A DNA stretch of 64,000 bases from Zopfochytrium polystomum (Eukaryota > Chytridiomycota > Chytridiomycetes > Chytridiales > Chytridiaceae): NCBI GenBank assembly GCA_025765615.1, contig JAIVFJ010000150.1, positions 62,001 through 126,000 of the forward strand, read 5' to 3'. This document shows, in pieces, positions 22,814 through 35,385 of this stretch (within the stretch, counting starts at the first letter, position 1; each line of letters opens with the position of its first letter). The notes below the pieces were generated by a model. That model did not search any database. It was given only the letters and a program-made list of their open reading frames with translations, and was not told the DNA's origin. The translations under genes were made by a program, and so were the position numbers.

Positions 22814-25204
22814 TTAGTCGACCTAAGAGCGAAGGGACGGAGCAAACAAGATGATGAGTCAGTCACATAAGTAGCAAAGACAAAGTTGCCATAAGCCAAT
22901 TTAGCACTCTACCTCCTCCATCTGGGTCGAAGCCTCGGCATCTTCCAGGGGGGGAAGGTCGTCCGGAGTGTCCGTGACAGCTGAAGATTCCTCCTCGTCG
23001 ATCGAGAGACCCAGCTTGATCATACGGTGGATGCGGCCGGCAAAGCCGGACGGATCTTCGAGGGAGAAGCCGGACGACAGGAGCGAAGTCTCGTACAGAA
23101 GGTAAGTCAAGTCTGCACGGGGAAAGTTAGTCCAGTGAAATGAGAATTCACTTATCCACAACTAACCTTTCACGGTCTTGTCGTTCTTATCGGCGGCGAC
23201 CTTCTCCTTAAGGGCCTTGACAATGGCGTGGTTGGGGTTGATCTCCATGGTCTTCTTGGAGGCCATGTACGACGACATGGACGAGTCACGGAGGGCCTGT
23301 GCCTTCATGATGCGCTCCATATTCGCAGACCAGCCGTACTGGCCGGTGACGAGAACACACGGGCTGTTCAGGATGCGGTTGGAAATCGTGACCTTCTCGA
23401 TCTTGTCTCCAAGGATGTTCTTGATCTCCTTGGTCAAGTCCTCGTACGCCGCCTTCTGCTCCTCAAGCTGCTTCTTCTCGTCCTCATCATCCTCAAGCTC
23501 GAGACCCTCCTTGGTGACGCTCATCAGCTTCTTTCCGTCGTACTCCTTGAGTTGCTGGACGGCGTACTCATCGATGGGGTCAACCATGTACAGAACCTCG
23601 AAGCCCTTCTTCTTCACACCCTCCAAGAACGGTGAGTTCTCCACAGCCTGGCGGGACTCGCCAGTAATGTAGAAAATACTTTTCTGCTTCTCGGGCATGC
23701 GAGTGATGTAGTCCTTCAAGGAGGTGGCCTCCTCGCCAGACTTAGTCGAGTGGTAGCGGAGGAGGTCAGCGATCTTGTTGCGGTTTGTCGAGTCCTCGTG
23801 GATGCCGAGCTTCAGGTTCTTTGAGAACGCCTCGTAGAACTTGTTGAAGTTCTCCTTGTCCTCCGCAATTTCGGCGAACATCTCGAGCACCTTCTTAACC
23901 AAGTTCTTGCGGATGACCTTGAGGATCTTGTTCTGCTGGAGCATCTCACGGGAGATGTTCAACGGAAGGTCCTCAGAGTCGACAATACCCTTGACGAAGC
24001 TCAACCACTCGGGGATCAAGTCCTCACAGTCGTCCATGATGAAGACGCGACGGACGTACAACTTGATGTTGTTGCGCTTCTTCTTTTGCTCGAACATGTC
24101 GAAGGGGGCGCGCTTGGGGATGTAGAGGATCGCACGGAATTCGAGCTGGCCTTCAACGGAGAAGTGCTTGACGGCAAGGTGATCCTCCCAGTCGTTGGTG
24201 AGGGACTTGTAGAAGCTGGCGTACTCCTCGTTGGTGATGTCCTCGGGGTTCCGAGTCCACAGAGGCTTGGTCTTGTTGAGCTCCTCGGTCTCCTTCTTGA
24301 TTTCCTTCACCTTCTTTTTCTTCTTGTCCTTGTCCTCATCGTCCTCAATCTCCTCAATCTTGGGCTTGTCGGCATCCTCCTCAGTCTTCTCCTCCTCTTC
24401 CTCGACTTCCTTCTCGACTTCCTTGGTCACGACAAGCTGGATGGGGTAGCCAATGAACTCGCTGTGCTTCTTGACGATGTCCTTAATTTTCTTCTCCTCC
24501 AGGAACTCGGTCTGGTCTTCCTTCATGAAGAGGCGAATAACGGTACCGCGACCGATGGGCTCGTTTTGAGTGTCGAGGGTGATGGTGAAAGAACCGCCGG
24601 CAGCAGACTCCCAGATGTACTGCTCGTCGTCGTTGTGCTTGGTAATGACTTGAACCTTGTCGGCAACAAGGTACGCAGAGTAGAAACCGACACCGAACTG
24701 ACCGATCATGGAAATGTCGGCGCCGGCGCTGAGGGCCTCCATGAAGGACTTGGTGCCCGACTTGGCGATGGTACCGAGGTTGTTGACGAGGTCAGTCTTG
24801 GTCATGCCGATACCAGAATCCCGAATCTCGAGAATCTTGTTCTCCACATCGGGGGTGAGGCGAATGAAGAGCTCCTTCTCCGAGTCGAGCTTGGATGGGT
24901 CAGTGAGCGACTCGTACCGAATCTTGTCAATGGCATCGGACGCGTTCGAAATCAATTCACGGAGGAAAATTTCCTTGTTGCTGCATTACGAAGGCAAAGG
25001 ACCGTCAGTTAATTATGATAGACGGGGCCAAGGGAGGAGAATACAAACCTGTAGAAAGTGTTGATGATCAGGGACATCAACTGAGAGATCTCAGCCCTAT
25101 TTGAAGTGGGGGTAGTGGATTAGAATTCCGTCGGGATGGGGCACGAAATGACTGTGGCAAACGGGACGCAACTGGAAGGCGAAGGTCTCCTGCTCGGCGG
25201 CCAT
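22814..25204 (-). CDS. HSP90: Cytosolic heat-shock protein Hsp90
   Basis: Five exons (25204-25173, 25096-25049, 24980-23167, 23112-22913, 22822-22814) give 700 residues. Hsp90 is the ATP-driven dimeric chaperone of kinases and other clients. Seen: [20 protein letters not shown] at the N-terminus across two introns, [54 protein letters not shown], the acidic charged linker after about residue 220 rich in EEE and KKKK, the client-binding middle domain with [17 protein letters not shown], and the C-terminal dimerisation domain. Reading straight through exon 4 ends in MEEVEC; splicing from GTAGAG (22912) to the AG before 22822 gives the canonical MEEVD used to bind TPR co-chaperones. Length and motifs fit the cytosolic form: no ER or mitochondrial signal. 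Confidence 0.96.
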
Positions 25205-26057
25205 TGTTGCGAGAGGGATACTTGAATACGAAGGGGTTGTTATGGAATGCGACGAGAAGTGCTAGGGGACTAGTAGAACGAGAGGAGGGGGAGGAGCAGA
25301 GAATGGTGTTACAAGGAAAAATGACGAGGAAATTGCGTTAGTGAATAGGCAATAACGATACGTGGCGCCGGGGAAGCGGGAGTAAGGAAGAGGGAAGGCA
25401 GCACGAGCGACAGCACGGGCAACTGGCGAGGCGACGTGGGCGGCGACAGTGAACGAGCAGCACCTTTTCCTGCTTTCCCTCAACTTTCTTTTTCTTTCGT
25501 CCAGCCGTTGTCTGTCGGTGTGAGGAGTGGAGTGTGTGAAATGCCTCTCTCACTCTCTCTCTCTCTCTCTCTCGCTCTCCCTCGCTCTGTCTCTCGCTCG
25601 CTCTCTTGTTCGCTCTCGTTCATTACCCCTTGTTGTGTGATGATGGTTGTTGTTATAGAGGATCTGTCGGCGGGGCCTCGGCTCACTTTATATATGGGCC
25701 TTCGCACACGGGAACTGCTTGGGGAAAGGGAGCGATCGTCTCTTTTTTGTGTTTTTTGTTTGATTTGTCCCGTTGGAAACAGAGAGGCAGAGGCGGGGAA
25801 GGAGAGAGAGAGAGAGAGAGGCGAGAGAGAGACAGAGAAAGTGAGAATCTGGTGTTGGCCTTGTCACGCTGTTTTCCCTCGAACGAAATGGAACCTTCGC
25901 TCGCAGTTGCTGCGTTGCTTTGCCAGTCTTTCCATTTGTTTCTTCCAAGCGAGGGGTCAAAACCCAGACAATTCTGCCCACTCATTTCTCACGCATCCAC
26001 GATGCCACTCCCGCAAGATCCCTCTCCCATGCAAGAGACCGCACACCTCGCGCACAC

Positions 26058-26096
<39 letters not shown>

Positions 26097-26729
26097 CTCT
26101 CTCTTTCTCCTCCCTCCACTGAATTGATTCCGACCTCAATACGCCAAAAAGAAAAAACAAAAAAAAAAAAAAAAAAACCAACGCAAACAGCCGTTCTACC
26201 GATGGTGGTCGGCGGTCGTGACGGGTTGCAATTTGGTCAAGCCCGACGCCAAAAGGGGAAAAAAGGCTGAATACTGTACATATGAACAAGAAAGAAGTAC
26301 AATCTCCGTAATTGCACTTAGAGGGGAGAGGGGAGGACAATGAGAAAGGAAAAAAGCAAGCGAGCGCCCCCCCCCTGTCATTACCATTCCCGCAATGTCC
26401 TCGATTGCCGTGCGTGGTCGTTCATGGTGGTCGTCGCGGACGTTTTGCCTGTCCCTGTCGCGTCGGGGAGAAAAAAGCGTAGACAAAAAAAGCGCGTCAC
26501 TCTGCTCACTCTGCTCTCTCTGTCTCTCTCTCTAACTCCTTTGCGCACACGAACTCCACCCTCCCACCGCGCCACACCCGCTTTTGCACGCTGTTCCAGT
26601 GTGGATCCGGCCGCGTACAGGTGCCACCCCTTGGGCACAGAAGAATACAAAAAAGGAAAAGAAAAAAAAAAAAAAAAAAAAAAAAAACACAAAGGGAAAC
26701 ACGGTTCCCTCCCCCACACACTAACTAAA
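25205..26729. promoter_or_regulatory. Divergent promoter region of Hsp90 and the membrane-protein gene
   Basis: About 1.5 kb without a gene, rich in microsatellites: CT at 25550-25575, GA at 25802-25830, CA at 26064-26092, poly-A at 26159-26177 and 26660-26687. Hsp90 is transcribed leftward and the unknown membrane protein rightward. A candidate heat-shock element lies at 25880-25899. Confidence 0.5.
25880..25899. promoter_or_regulatory. Candidate heat-shock element
   Basis: Four adjacent 5-bp units cGAAc, gAAAt, gGAAc, cTTCg match three of four nGAAn/nTTCn units of the heat-shock-factor site. It is about 680 bp upstream of the Hsp90 start codon, rather far, so the role is a guess. Confidence 0.25.
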
Positions 26730-29683
26730 ATGGCCCGTCAGCAGCAGCAGCAGCAGCAGCAGCAGCTACTACTGCCGCAACCACCAAGGACTGGCCCGCT
26801 TCTTGTCCATGAGCCACCGCCGCCGCCGCTCAAAGTCCTCTGCTTCACCCCATTCCGCGCAGAAGGCGGCGGCGGCGGCGGCCGCGGAGTGGCGCAAGCC
26901 GTGGCCTACGCGCCGTCGCACTGCACCGACCTGCGCCTGCGCGCACTCGCACTCGGCCGCTGCGGCTCCGGCTCTGGCTCCGACTGCGGCCACGGCGGCG
27001 GCGGCTTCTGCGGGGACTTGCTCCCGCCGCCGAGAGATGACCGTGATGAAGAAAAAGAAGATCAGGATGACCGCCACTCGCGGATGCTGCGCGCGTGCCT
27101 TTCGTCGTACCTTGCGTGAGTACCTTCTTTCTTGCTAATCATCGCAAAAGGCACACCAAAAACATGCCATCGTGCCTTGCGTTCATGCATGCATCGCATA
27201 TGTCGTCTCCAGTTTTCTGGTTCGGCTTGAATTCAACGTGCCGTCTGAACTTCCACCCCTCGAAAAAAAAACAAAAAAAAAACAAAAAAAACCATAGGGC
27301 CGCGGACAACTGCGACAAGTTCTTTGCACAAAGCGCACTGCCATCGCAGTCGTCGGACCCCTCTTCTTTCGGGTTCTACGTCGAGTTTCCAGAAGCGACG
27401 GCGGTCGCGCCGACGCAGCCGCGGCTGAGAGCACGCTCGTTCACGCTTTTGCCGCCGCCGTTCCCGCCTCCACCCGGCTCGGTGGCTGCGCCGCTCCACC
27501 CGCCAAACGACGCCACCATTGCTGACGCAAACATTGGAGACGAAACCGCTGTCGCCGACGCCGACGCCGCCGCCGCCGCACACGCATTCCCGCCGCCCCC
27601 GTCCTCGGCACCACAATCATCCTTCCACCAGGGCTCAAAGCCGCTCCTCTCAGACGCAGCCGTCCATGCAGGAAGCGCCCTCTCCAAGTGGGGCGTGATC
27701 ACCGTCCCCGTCGCAAAATCGTCCCCCGCCGACGGCCTGGCCCTCCACGATCAGATTGCTGTCGCCGCCACCGCCGCCGCCGCCCCCTCGGTCCTCGCCA
27801 CCGTCCGCATCACGCCCGCCGACCTGGCAGCGTCTGTAGGCCCGCAGCAAGCGTACATCGACAACCGGCTCCCCTCGCCGGGCGTCTTTCTGGCGGCCGA
27901 CCCGGTGCTCGGGCTCTACCTCAACGACGGGCTGTTCCAGTTCGTGCTCGGCCTGCTGACGGCAGCGGTCGGCATCCTCGTATCGGTCGCGCTCAGCGCC
28001 GCGGCGTACGCCTCGAACGACCTGGTCCTGTCCAACGTGGAGCCGGGCCTCGGTTCGCTGTGGGCCAGCTGGACGGCGACGCGGGCGTCGGCGTCGGCGT
28101 CAGAGGCGTCGCGTGCCGCGCGCCGCTCGTTGGTGGTGTCGACGACGGTGGCAGGCGCCGCCGTGCTGGGATGGGCGTTTGTCGCCGTGCCGCTCATCTC
28201 GGGGAACATGCCACGTGCGGTTGGTTCCCGCAACGCGACGCAGGCGGCCACGAAGGCCTACGCAAACGTCGAAGCCGTGACCGTGGCGGGCGCAAACTTG
28301 GACCAGTGGGTGTCGGCCGTGGACCTGCTGCTTCGCCTCAAGGCGAACGCGACGCTGGCGGAGCCACCGGCGAGCGCCGTCAATTTCACATACCTGGACC
28401 CGGCCGCGACGGCCGTGAATCTTTCGCTGACGGCGGACGGGTTCTCCGTCGCGTGGGGCGCCGGTTCGACCGTGGGCGTGAAAGCAAACTGGGGCAACCT
28501 TGTCGTGGCGAATTGGACGGACGCAATGTCGTGCCCAAAGGACGTGTTCTGCATGACGACGGACCTGGCGACCATCGGGCAGTTCCCATACGTTGGAAAC
28601 GGCCTCAAGGCGTTCCCGCAGCTGTTGCTAAACCCGATCGACTCTGCGACGGGCGTGGAGTCGGCCAAGCAGCTGGTGGTGGGCGGGCAGCGAACGTACA
28701 CGCAGCAGGCCAGCGACCTCGTCAACATCCAGGTAGTCAAACTCCAAAACTACACCGACGGTTCTTACGTTGTCGTCGAGTTCCGATTCACGGACTTTAT
28801 GCGGTCCGTCGACTTTGTCGACGTATTCAATGCGTCGCAGTACCGCACGCTCGTGGGCATGCTCGGGCTCGATTACTACCCGCTGACGTTTTTCTCCGGC
28901 GACAACACCACGCAGTGGGACAACCTGCGAAACGTCACGTTCATGAGGGCGTGGAAGGACCAGCGGGGCATCGAAGGGGTGGGAGCGGCGGCGGCGGCAA
29001 CCGACGAGCTTTGCCTCGGCACGTTTTACGCGGTTAAGCGCGACGGCGACTATTACCAGTTCATGCACTGCCTGCGGCTGAGTATGCGCGTATTGATGAG
29101 CGGAATCGATTCCGGCAGCGCGGGCGCGTGCAACGCCGACGCGCTGGCGGTGATCAACACGAAAGGCGGCAACGGAACGGCGGCCGCCCGGTACACGGTG
29201 AACTGGCGGTACATCGACGACGCAGCGCCGACGTGCTACGCTTCGCAGCCGCTCGACAGCGACAGCCCGAGCCTCGCGCTGAGCCCGCGACAGCTGGCGT
29301 CGCTGCACCTGGAGAACGCACCGGCGGACGCGACGGCGATAGACGCGATCAGCGTCACGGTGCCGCTGCGGGGCGACGGGCTGGACCGCGCGGCGGCGCT
29401 GCGGACCGACTTTGCGCGCGCGCTGACGCCGCTGGCGTTTCTGTCCAAGGTGGGCGGCGGCGGGAAGAGCGTCGGCGGCGGCGGGGGGCCGCGCGAGGCG
29501 GTGACGGCGGTGGTTCAAGTCAACGTCGTGCGGGTCCCGTGGGTGGCGGTGGCGGTGGCGGCGGCGGCGGTGGTGTGCGTGCTGGCGGCCAAGCTGGCGA
29601 CCATGTTTGTGCTGCCGCGCGCGTTCCAAGAGCCGTGGTATGTTGCCGTGATCCGCGGGGTGGAAGCGGAGGCGGCGGCGGAC

Positions 29684-29714
<31 letters not shown>

Positions 29715-29938
29715 GGGAGAAGAAGGGACTACTGGCCGGGGAAGGCCCATGGGAAACGGCGGGGAGTGGGAACGGCGGCGACAACGTTGGGTACAAGAAG
29801 GTAACGGCAGGCGGGCACGGGCTGGTGCTTGTCGGCGGCTCACGGCTGGTAGTTGCCGAGAGGGCGGCAGCGGCGGCGGCGGCGTCGAGGGGTGTAGGCG
29901 GCAGTGGTGGCGGCGGCGAGTGGAGGGCACTGCGATGA
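26730..29938 (+). CDS. Unknown multi-pass membrane protein with large extracytoplasmic loop
   Basis: Two exons (26730-27115, 27298-29938) give 1008 residues. I do not recognise the family. Exon 1 starts MARQQQ with a Gln run, then Pro and Gly runs. Three hydrophobic spans are clear: FVLGLLTAAVGILVSVALSA, then after about 50 residues VVSTTVAGAAVLGWAFVAVP, and near the C-terminus VAVAVAAAAVVCVLAAKLAT. Between the second and third lie about 420 residues with many N-x-S/T sites and a few Cys, consistent with a glycosylated outside loop. The tail is Ala- and Gly-rich. The reading frame stays open for 880 codons with strong third-position GC, so it is surely coding. It could be a cell-surface or vacuolar protein; no enzymatic motif is visible. 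Confidence 0.75.
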
Positions 29939-30255
29939 TGATGGTGTGATGATGAGCGATCGCGTCCGGCCGCGGCGTCGTGTGTGCGTGTGTGTGTGTG
30001 TGTGTGTGGGTGTGTGTTTGAAACTCTTTCCTTTTTTGGGAGGGCGCGCGCGGTTGGAGAAAACAAAAGCAGCAACGATGGCCTTGAACCCGACGATTTT
30101 CAAATCTATTATTACTCTGTCTCTCTCTCTCTCTCCACCCCCCCTCTCTCTCTCTCTCTCTCCAAACAAAAAAACAGACAAAATCAGACAAGTCACTTCA
30201 ATACTTTTCTGTTTCTTTCAAAACCCCCGCAGCCGTCGTCGTCTCCGCCGCCGTC
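29939..30255. other. Intergenic, repeats only
   Basis: Holds a GT run at about 29981-30015 and CT-rich tracts at 30117-30165; no gene seen. Contains the 3' UTR of the membrane-protein gene and the promoter of the coiled-coil gene. Confidence 0.45.
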
Positions 30256-32917
30256 ATGAGCAGCAGCACGTCACGATCCAACAGCGTCAGCGAAGAAAAG
30301 TGAGTACGGGGCAGGGCCGACCGCCGCCGCCGCCGCCGCCGCAAATGCGGCCCACCGCAGGGTGGCAGCAACTCGCAGAAGCATTCATGCAGAGGTTGTG
30401 CTGGAATAGTTAGCGCCTGGTCTTTGCGGTTGGCAGTGAGCAGCATCATCATCATCAGCAGCAGCGTTCGATCGCTGAAGCTTTGGTGCATGAGCAAGCC
30501 TTAAATGTCGAATCTTTTGCGTGCATCACAACCCACCACCACCACCGCAAAGATTCAAAACCCCACGCCACGCCACTCATCGGTCCATCCCTCCATCGTA
30601 TGCACCTTTGGCTGGTGGGAACGTCAGTGGTTTCTGCAGCAGCGGGATATTGAGGACGGTCTGATTCCCACCAACATGCAAAGCACTCCTCCGATCGCAT
30701 CCACGCAATCGAACGGCCGATCTGTGCACCTGCTTGTCCCCAACCATTCGCATCTGTCATCCAAAGACCCTGGCCATGCTCGATGCCGCCCCCGATTTCT
30801 TGCCTGCGCTGCCTCACCGTTCTCGCCGCTCCCCCATTCGCTAACTCCCCCTTTCCCCCGCCCTCTGCCAACCAACAACAGGATCTTTCGCACGGATGAG
30901 GAGAAGAAGCAAGCGGTCGCCGAGTTCGAGCGCAAGCGGAAGGAGGCCGAGGAGCGCAAGCGGGCCGAGTCGGCCGAAGCGCTTCGTCGTCAGGAGCAGG
31001 TGAGAGCCAGGGAGAGACAGAGAGATAGTCGGAGACAGACACAGGAGCCGGACTGGGACGCAGACAGACCGCCTTGTCGCAAGCGGCGTGCCCAATTTCC
31101 ATTTCAGTGCAGTCCTTGCTCCACAAGCGTCTTTGTCTTCGTCGCCTGTTCCTTGGCCGTATCGTCAAAACACTTCTCCGCCTGCGCACGACCAGTTCCC
31201 TGAAACACTATTCGTGCTCGCACTGACGAATCACACCGCTGCTCTCGTTCGCTCCGCAGGAAGCTTTCGAGAAGGCTCGGATCTTGAAGGAAAAGCTGGA
31301 AGCCGAAACAAAGCTGAAGAAAGCAGCCGAGGAGCAGAAGCGCAAGGAGGAGGAAGAGGCTCGCCAGGCAAAGTGAGTGCGCTACTTTCGCTTTTGTTTT
31401 TTTTTTTTTTTTTGTCTTTCTTTCTCTCGGGCCTTTCGCTCTGCCTAGCGCAAGGGGAAGGCACAGTGAGTTCATTACTTACTGCCGTGCAGGCTCCTGG
31501 AGCAGAAGAAGCGCATGGAAGAGTTTGAGAGGGTGAAGCAGGTGCGTTGGGTAAATTCATATTTTCTCGTATATTCCGGTTCTTACACGCCCCGTTGGTT
31601 GTCCGGGATACTTTTGCAGGAGGAACGCGCAGCAGAAGAGGCCAAGCGGATCGCGGAAGAAAAGCGCAAGGAGGCCGAAGCTTTTGCCAAAATGGAAGAA
31701 CTGAAGCGAAAGACGCTGGAGGAGGAGGCCAAGAAGAAGGCTGCCGAAGAGGCGCGGCGGCGGGAGGAAGAGGCTGCTCGTGCCGAGAAGCTGAAGAAGC
31801 AGAAACAAGCCATGGAGAAATTCGAAGAGGAGCGCCGTCTGAAGGTGAAAGAGCAATTCTTGTGCTTCGTGGGAGCTGGCGGTGAGGGGGGTGAGGGGGG
31901 GTTGCGGCAACTGTGGACCCCCATCGCTTACTTACCGCTCATAATGATCTTTCACCTCGCCGCAAACCCTCTTAGATGATGTCGGAAGTCGAGCGTAACG
32001 CGTATTTGAAGATGAAGGAGGAGGAGCGCCTGGCAAGGGAGGCGGCCGAAGCAGCGGAGCGCGAAGCGAAGGAAGCTGCGGAGCGGGCGATTCGCGAGAA
32101 GCAGGAAGCCGAAGAGCGAGCCATCCGCGCTCAAAAGGAGGTCGAAGAACGGGCGGCCCGGTTGCGGGCCGCAGCAGCCGAGGCGGAGCAGCTTCGACTT
32201 CGCCAGGAAGCAGAGGCCGAAGCGGAGGCACGCCGCATCGCGAAGGTAGCTGCAGAGACTGTCGAGCGGGCGATGGCAGAAGAATCGGCGCGGCAGTCGC
32301 TCCCGCCAAAGGACGAACCATTGGCGGGACTCAACTTTAGTGCGTCCACACTGCAGTCTGCACCGTCGCGCACCGGCACGGTTCCCCGTGCTGGGACGTG
32401 GAAAGCCACTCCCCGTGCCTGGAAAGGAGGAGGCAGTGGCGCTGGAGACCGCAGACCAGCCAAGGAGACCGCCACCTGCAGTTCGGGATCGCAGCGAAGG
32501 CGGGTGTCGCTGCAGCATCCTGTAGCGGCGTCTTTGGAACCTTTTCCCCACTGCTGCCCTCCGTCTTATCCTTCAGCAACATTTTTTCTTTCGACTTGCA
32601 TCGCGGAACCTCTTAATGTGATTTCGGATTTAAATGGATCTCTTTTTTTAGTTTTGTTTCGTCCTCTTTTCTGTCCAACCCCCACCCTATCTCCAACTCG
32701 TTTCCTTTTCTTTACTCTGTCGGTCCCCTTCCAATCCTGCGTCGCCCTCCACGATTGCAGTGTTACGATCGAGTCTTGTACGTGCTTAGCACGAGCTTTA
32801 CTCGCCGCCGCCGCCCAGCATCCCCAGCACTCGCTTCAGCCGCAGTCTCGATCCCATGGAAAAGTGTGTGTGATGTGTGTTTATTTCACTTTTTTTCCCC
32901 CGCTTGTTATGTTTTGA
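30256..32917 (+). CDS. Glu/Lys/Arg/Ala-rich coiled-coil protein
   Basis: Exons 30256-30299, 30882-30999, 31260-31372, 31493-31541, 31620-31844 and from 31976 join in one frame. After MSSSTSRSNSVSEEK comes an almost continuous charged helix of about 290 residues (for example KRKEAEERKRAESAEALRRQ and EEEAKKKAAEEARRREEEAA), typical of long single helices or coiled coils in MAP7-, trichohyalin- or flagellar-type proteins. No globular domain is visible. After about 32340 the frame loses the heptad bias and stays open to 32917, passing low-quality sequence; the true end may come earlier through an unseen intron, since a GTGCGT donor sits at 32340. Function unknown. eIF3a shares such helices but its PCI domain is absent. 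Confidence 0.6.
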
Positions 32918-33023
32918 ACATTCGCGGAGAGGTTTTTTGTCCCAGAGAGTGGGAAGCCTCTTTCTTCTCCTCACTCTCCCTCTCTCACTGTGTACCTCTT
33001 CTCTCTTTCTTTCTCTCTCTCTC

Positions 33024-33084
<61 letters not shown>

Positions 33085-33595
33085 CGCTCTCTCTCTCTCT
33101 CTTTGTGTCTGTCTCTCTGTGACTGCCCCGTCAGTCAGTCAACTTACCTGTCCTTCCTGGCAAGGCCTCATACCGCGTTGTTGCGAGCTTGTGTGTTGTG
33201 TGTGTGTTTGATTTTTTATATTTCCACTTGTAATAGACAAATTGCCGAGAATGTTTGTGGAGGCACAGGCAAGCGGACTGACTGACAAGTCAGAGACCGG
33301 ACAAGGCAGTGACCTTCGGACGAAATAGACTGGCTCTCTTCTTCTTCACCACCGGTTCTTTCTTTGATCGTGCGGCAAAGAGCGGCGGCAACAGCAGCAC
33401 CAGCAGCAGCTAGCAGCCAGCAGTAGCAGCAGCCACCACCCACCTCGCTCTCGCTCCCGAAAGCGAAAAGGCACTTGCCTTCACCACCAAAAGCCACACC
33501 AGGCAAGTCCCCTTCAGCCATCGGCGTTAGGCTTTGGCCACCTGGTGCGCACCAGCCAGACCAGCACCCCCAAACAGCTCACCATCGCACAGAGA
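32918..33595. other. Intergenic with (CT)n microsatellite
   Basis: The main feature is a CT run at about 33029-33080 with further CT-rich flanks. Frames here only read the repeat. The rest is the promoter and 5' UTR of the primase gene. Confidence 0.5.
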
Positions 33596-35343
33596 ATGCT
33601 CGGTACCGGCGGTGCCCGATTTACCGGCGGCGATGCTATCACCCGCAACGATGGCGCCGGGGACGACAGTGTCAGCGCTCACGGCGGCGACGACGAGGTG
33701 CTGTCTCAGCCGCGGTCCCAGCCAGCTTCGCGCTCGCCGTCTCCGTCGCCTCCGCATGCCGAGCGGCAGTCGCCGCCGGGGGCCGACGATGCCGACGATG
33801 CCACAATGGAAGTGGATGAGGCGCGGCAGATCGCTCTTTCGGCCGCTGCCGCTCCAGAGTTGGCCATACCGTAAGGGGCACCCTATACCATCGCCAGCAC
33901 GTAATCATGGGCCATTTCTGATATGCCCGTTTTTACCGTCGCCCTTTCTTTGAACGCCACAGCGACACGTTCGTCGGCGACTTTGGCACCCAGCTCAAAA
34001 TCTTTTACGCACAGCTATTTCCGTTTAAAGAGTTTTACAAGTGGCTTAGCTATGGGAATGGTAAGGAGCCAGAAGCAAAAGGTGGTAATTAGTCGGCCGT
34101 GTCTAACAAAGCGCCGTGATCACTTCCACTTGGCCGCGCAACGAAATCCTTCCCAGTGCAACCCTCGCAATTTGCGAACCGCGAATTCAGTTTTACACTA
34201 GCGTCCGACGCGTACCTCCGCTTCCAGTCGTTCAAGGACGCCGCCGAACTGAAGCAGGAAGTCATGAAGCTGTCGCCAGTCAAGATTGACATTGGTGCCG
34301 TGTACAACTCGAAGCCAAAGGACCGCAAGCTGTTGCGGCCGGGTGTATTCAATCCTGTCGAGAGGGAACTCGTTTTTGATATCGACTTGACGGATTACAA
34401 TTCGGTTCGAACGTGCTGCGGGTAAGTTGCGGAGGAGTGTTGATCGCACGAAAATATGTGAAGGGGAGGTTGCGAATGGAGAGCCGTAATTCTGATACTG
34501 CTGCTGATAATGAATGGTTGCAGGGAAGCGGATATTTGTTTGAAATGCTGGACTTTTGTTACTGTCGCCATCAAAGTGATTGATCGCGCTTTGAAAGGTA
34601 CTTTGCTCCGGGTACGGGTAACATAACGACCCCCCCCGATTTTCCCAATAGACGACTTTGGTTTCATGCACAGATTCTGGGTCTACTCGGGACGGCGTGG
34701 TGTACACTGCTGGGTCTGCGACGAGCGCGCGCGGAAGCTGACGGCCGAGAGCCGCAAAGCAATCGTGAGCTACATTGAAGTGATCAAGGTACTTTTTTCT
34801 CTTCTTCTCTTTCCTCTACTCCTCTTTCCTCTAACCCTTTTTTTCTCGCCCTCAACACCTCTTTCTTCAAGGGCGGAGACGAGGCCGCCAGAAAAGTCCA
34901 ACTCTCTCAACGCTTGCATCCTTCTCTTAGGTTCGTGAAAAATCTTGGCGCTGCCAAATTGCCCGAGCGAGGAAGAGCGAAAGACTTACGAAATCATGTT
35001 TTTCAAAAGAAAATCGCTTGATATTCTCGAGCCCGCCTTTAAGAAGAGGATCATTGAAGATCAAGATCTGCTGCGGTTGCCCGCAAAGTGGCGTTCCATG
35101 CTTGCGACGATTCCGGACGAAGGTTTGCCTAAACTCGCCCACCCCTCCCCCCCTCACTCTGTCAATTTTCGATCCTGCCGACCTCTTTTTCCTCTTCTAC
35201 TAGATAGCCGCAAACGTCTGGACAAGTTCTGGTCTGACAACGTGGTCGAGCCCAGCGAAAAGTGGGAGCAGATTGTGCAGGTTGTTACCGACCTGTCCAA
35301 AAAGGTATTTTCCTTTTTCTCTTGCCCGCAGAATTATTTGTTA

Positions 35344-35385
<42 letters not shown>

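Noticed and set aside
22901..22920. Hsp90 ending MEEVEC as a natural variant
   Set aside because: A consensus donor and acceptor restore MEEVD exactly, so the EC ending is better explained as intron read-through.
24086..25012. 308-codon plus-strand ORF rich in Leu and Val
   Set aside because: It is the antisense shadow of the Hsp90 exon; codon bias of the real gene keeps it open.
27688..29037. 449-codon plus-strand ORF rich in Arg and Gly
   Set aside because: Frame-shifted shadow of the GC-rich membrane-protein exon, with no domain.
30256..32917. eIF3a for the coiled-coil gene
   Set aside because: Only the charged helix is similar; the PCI domain and N-terminal half are missing and a separate start exon is present.
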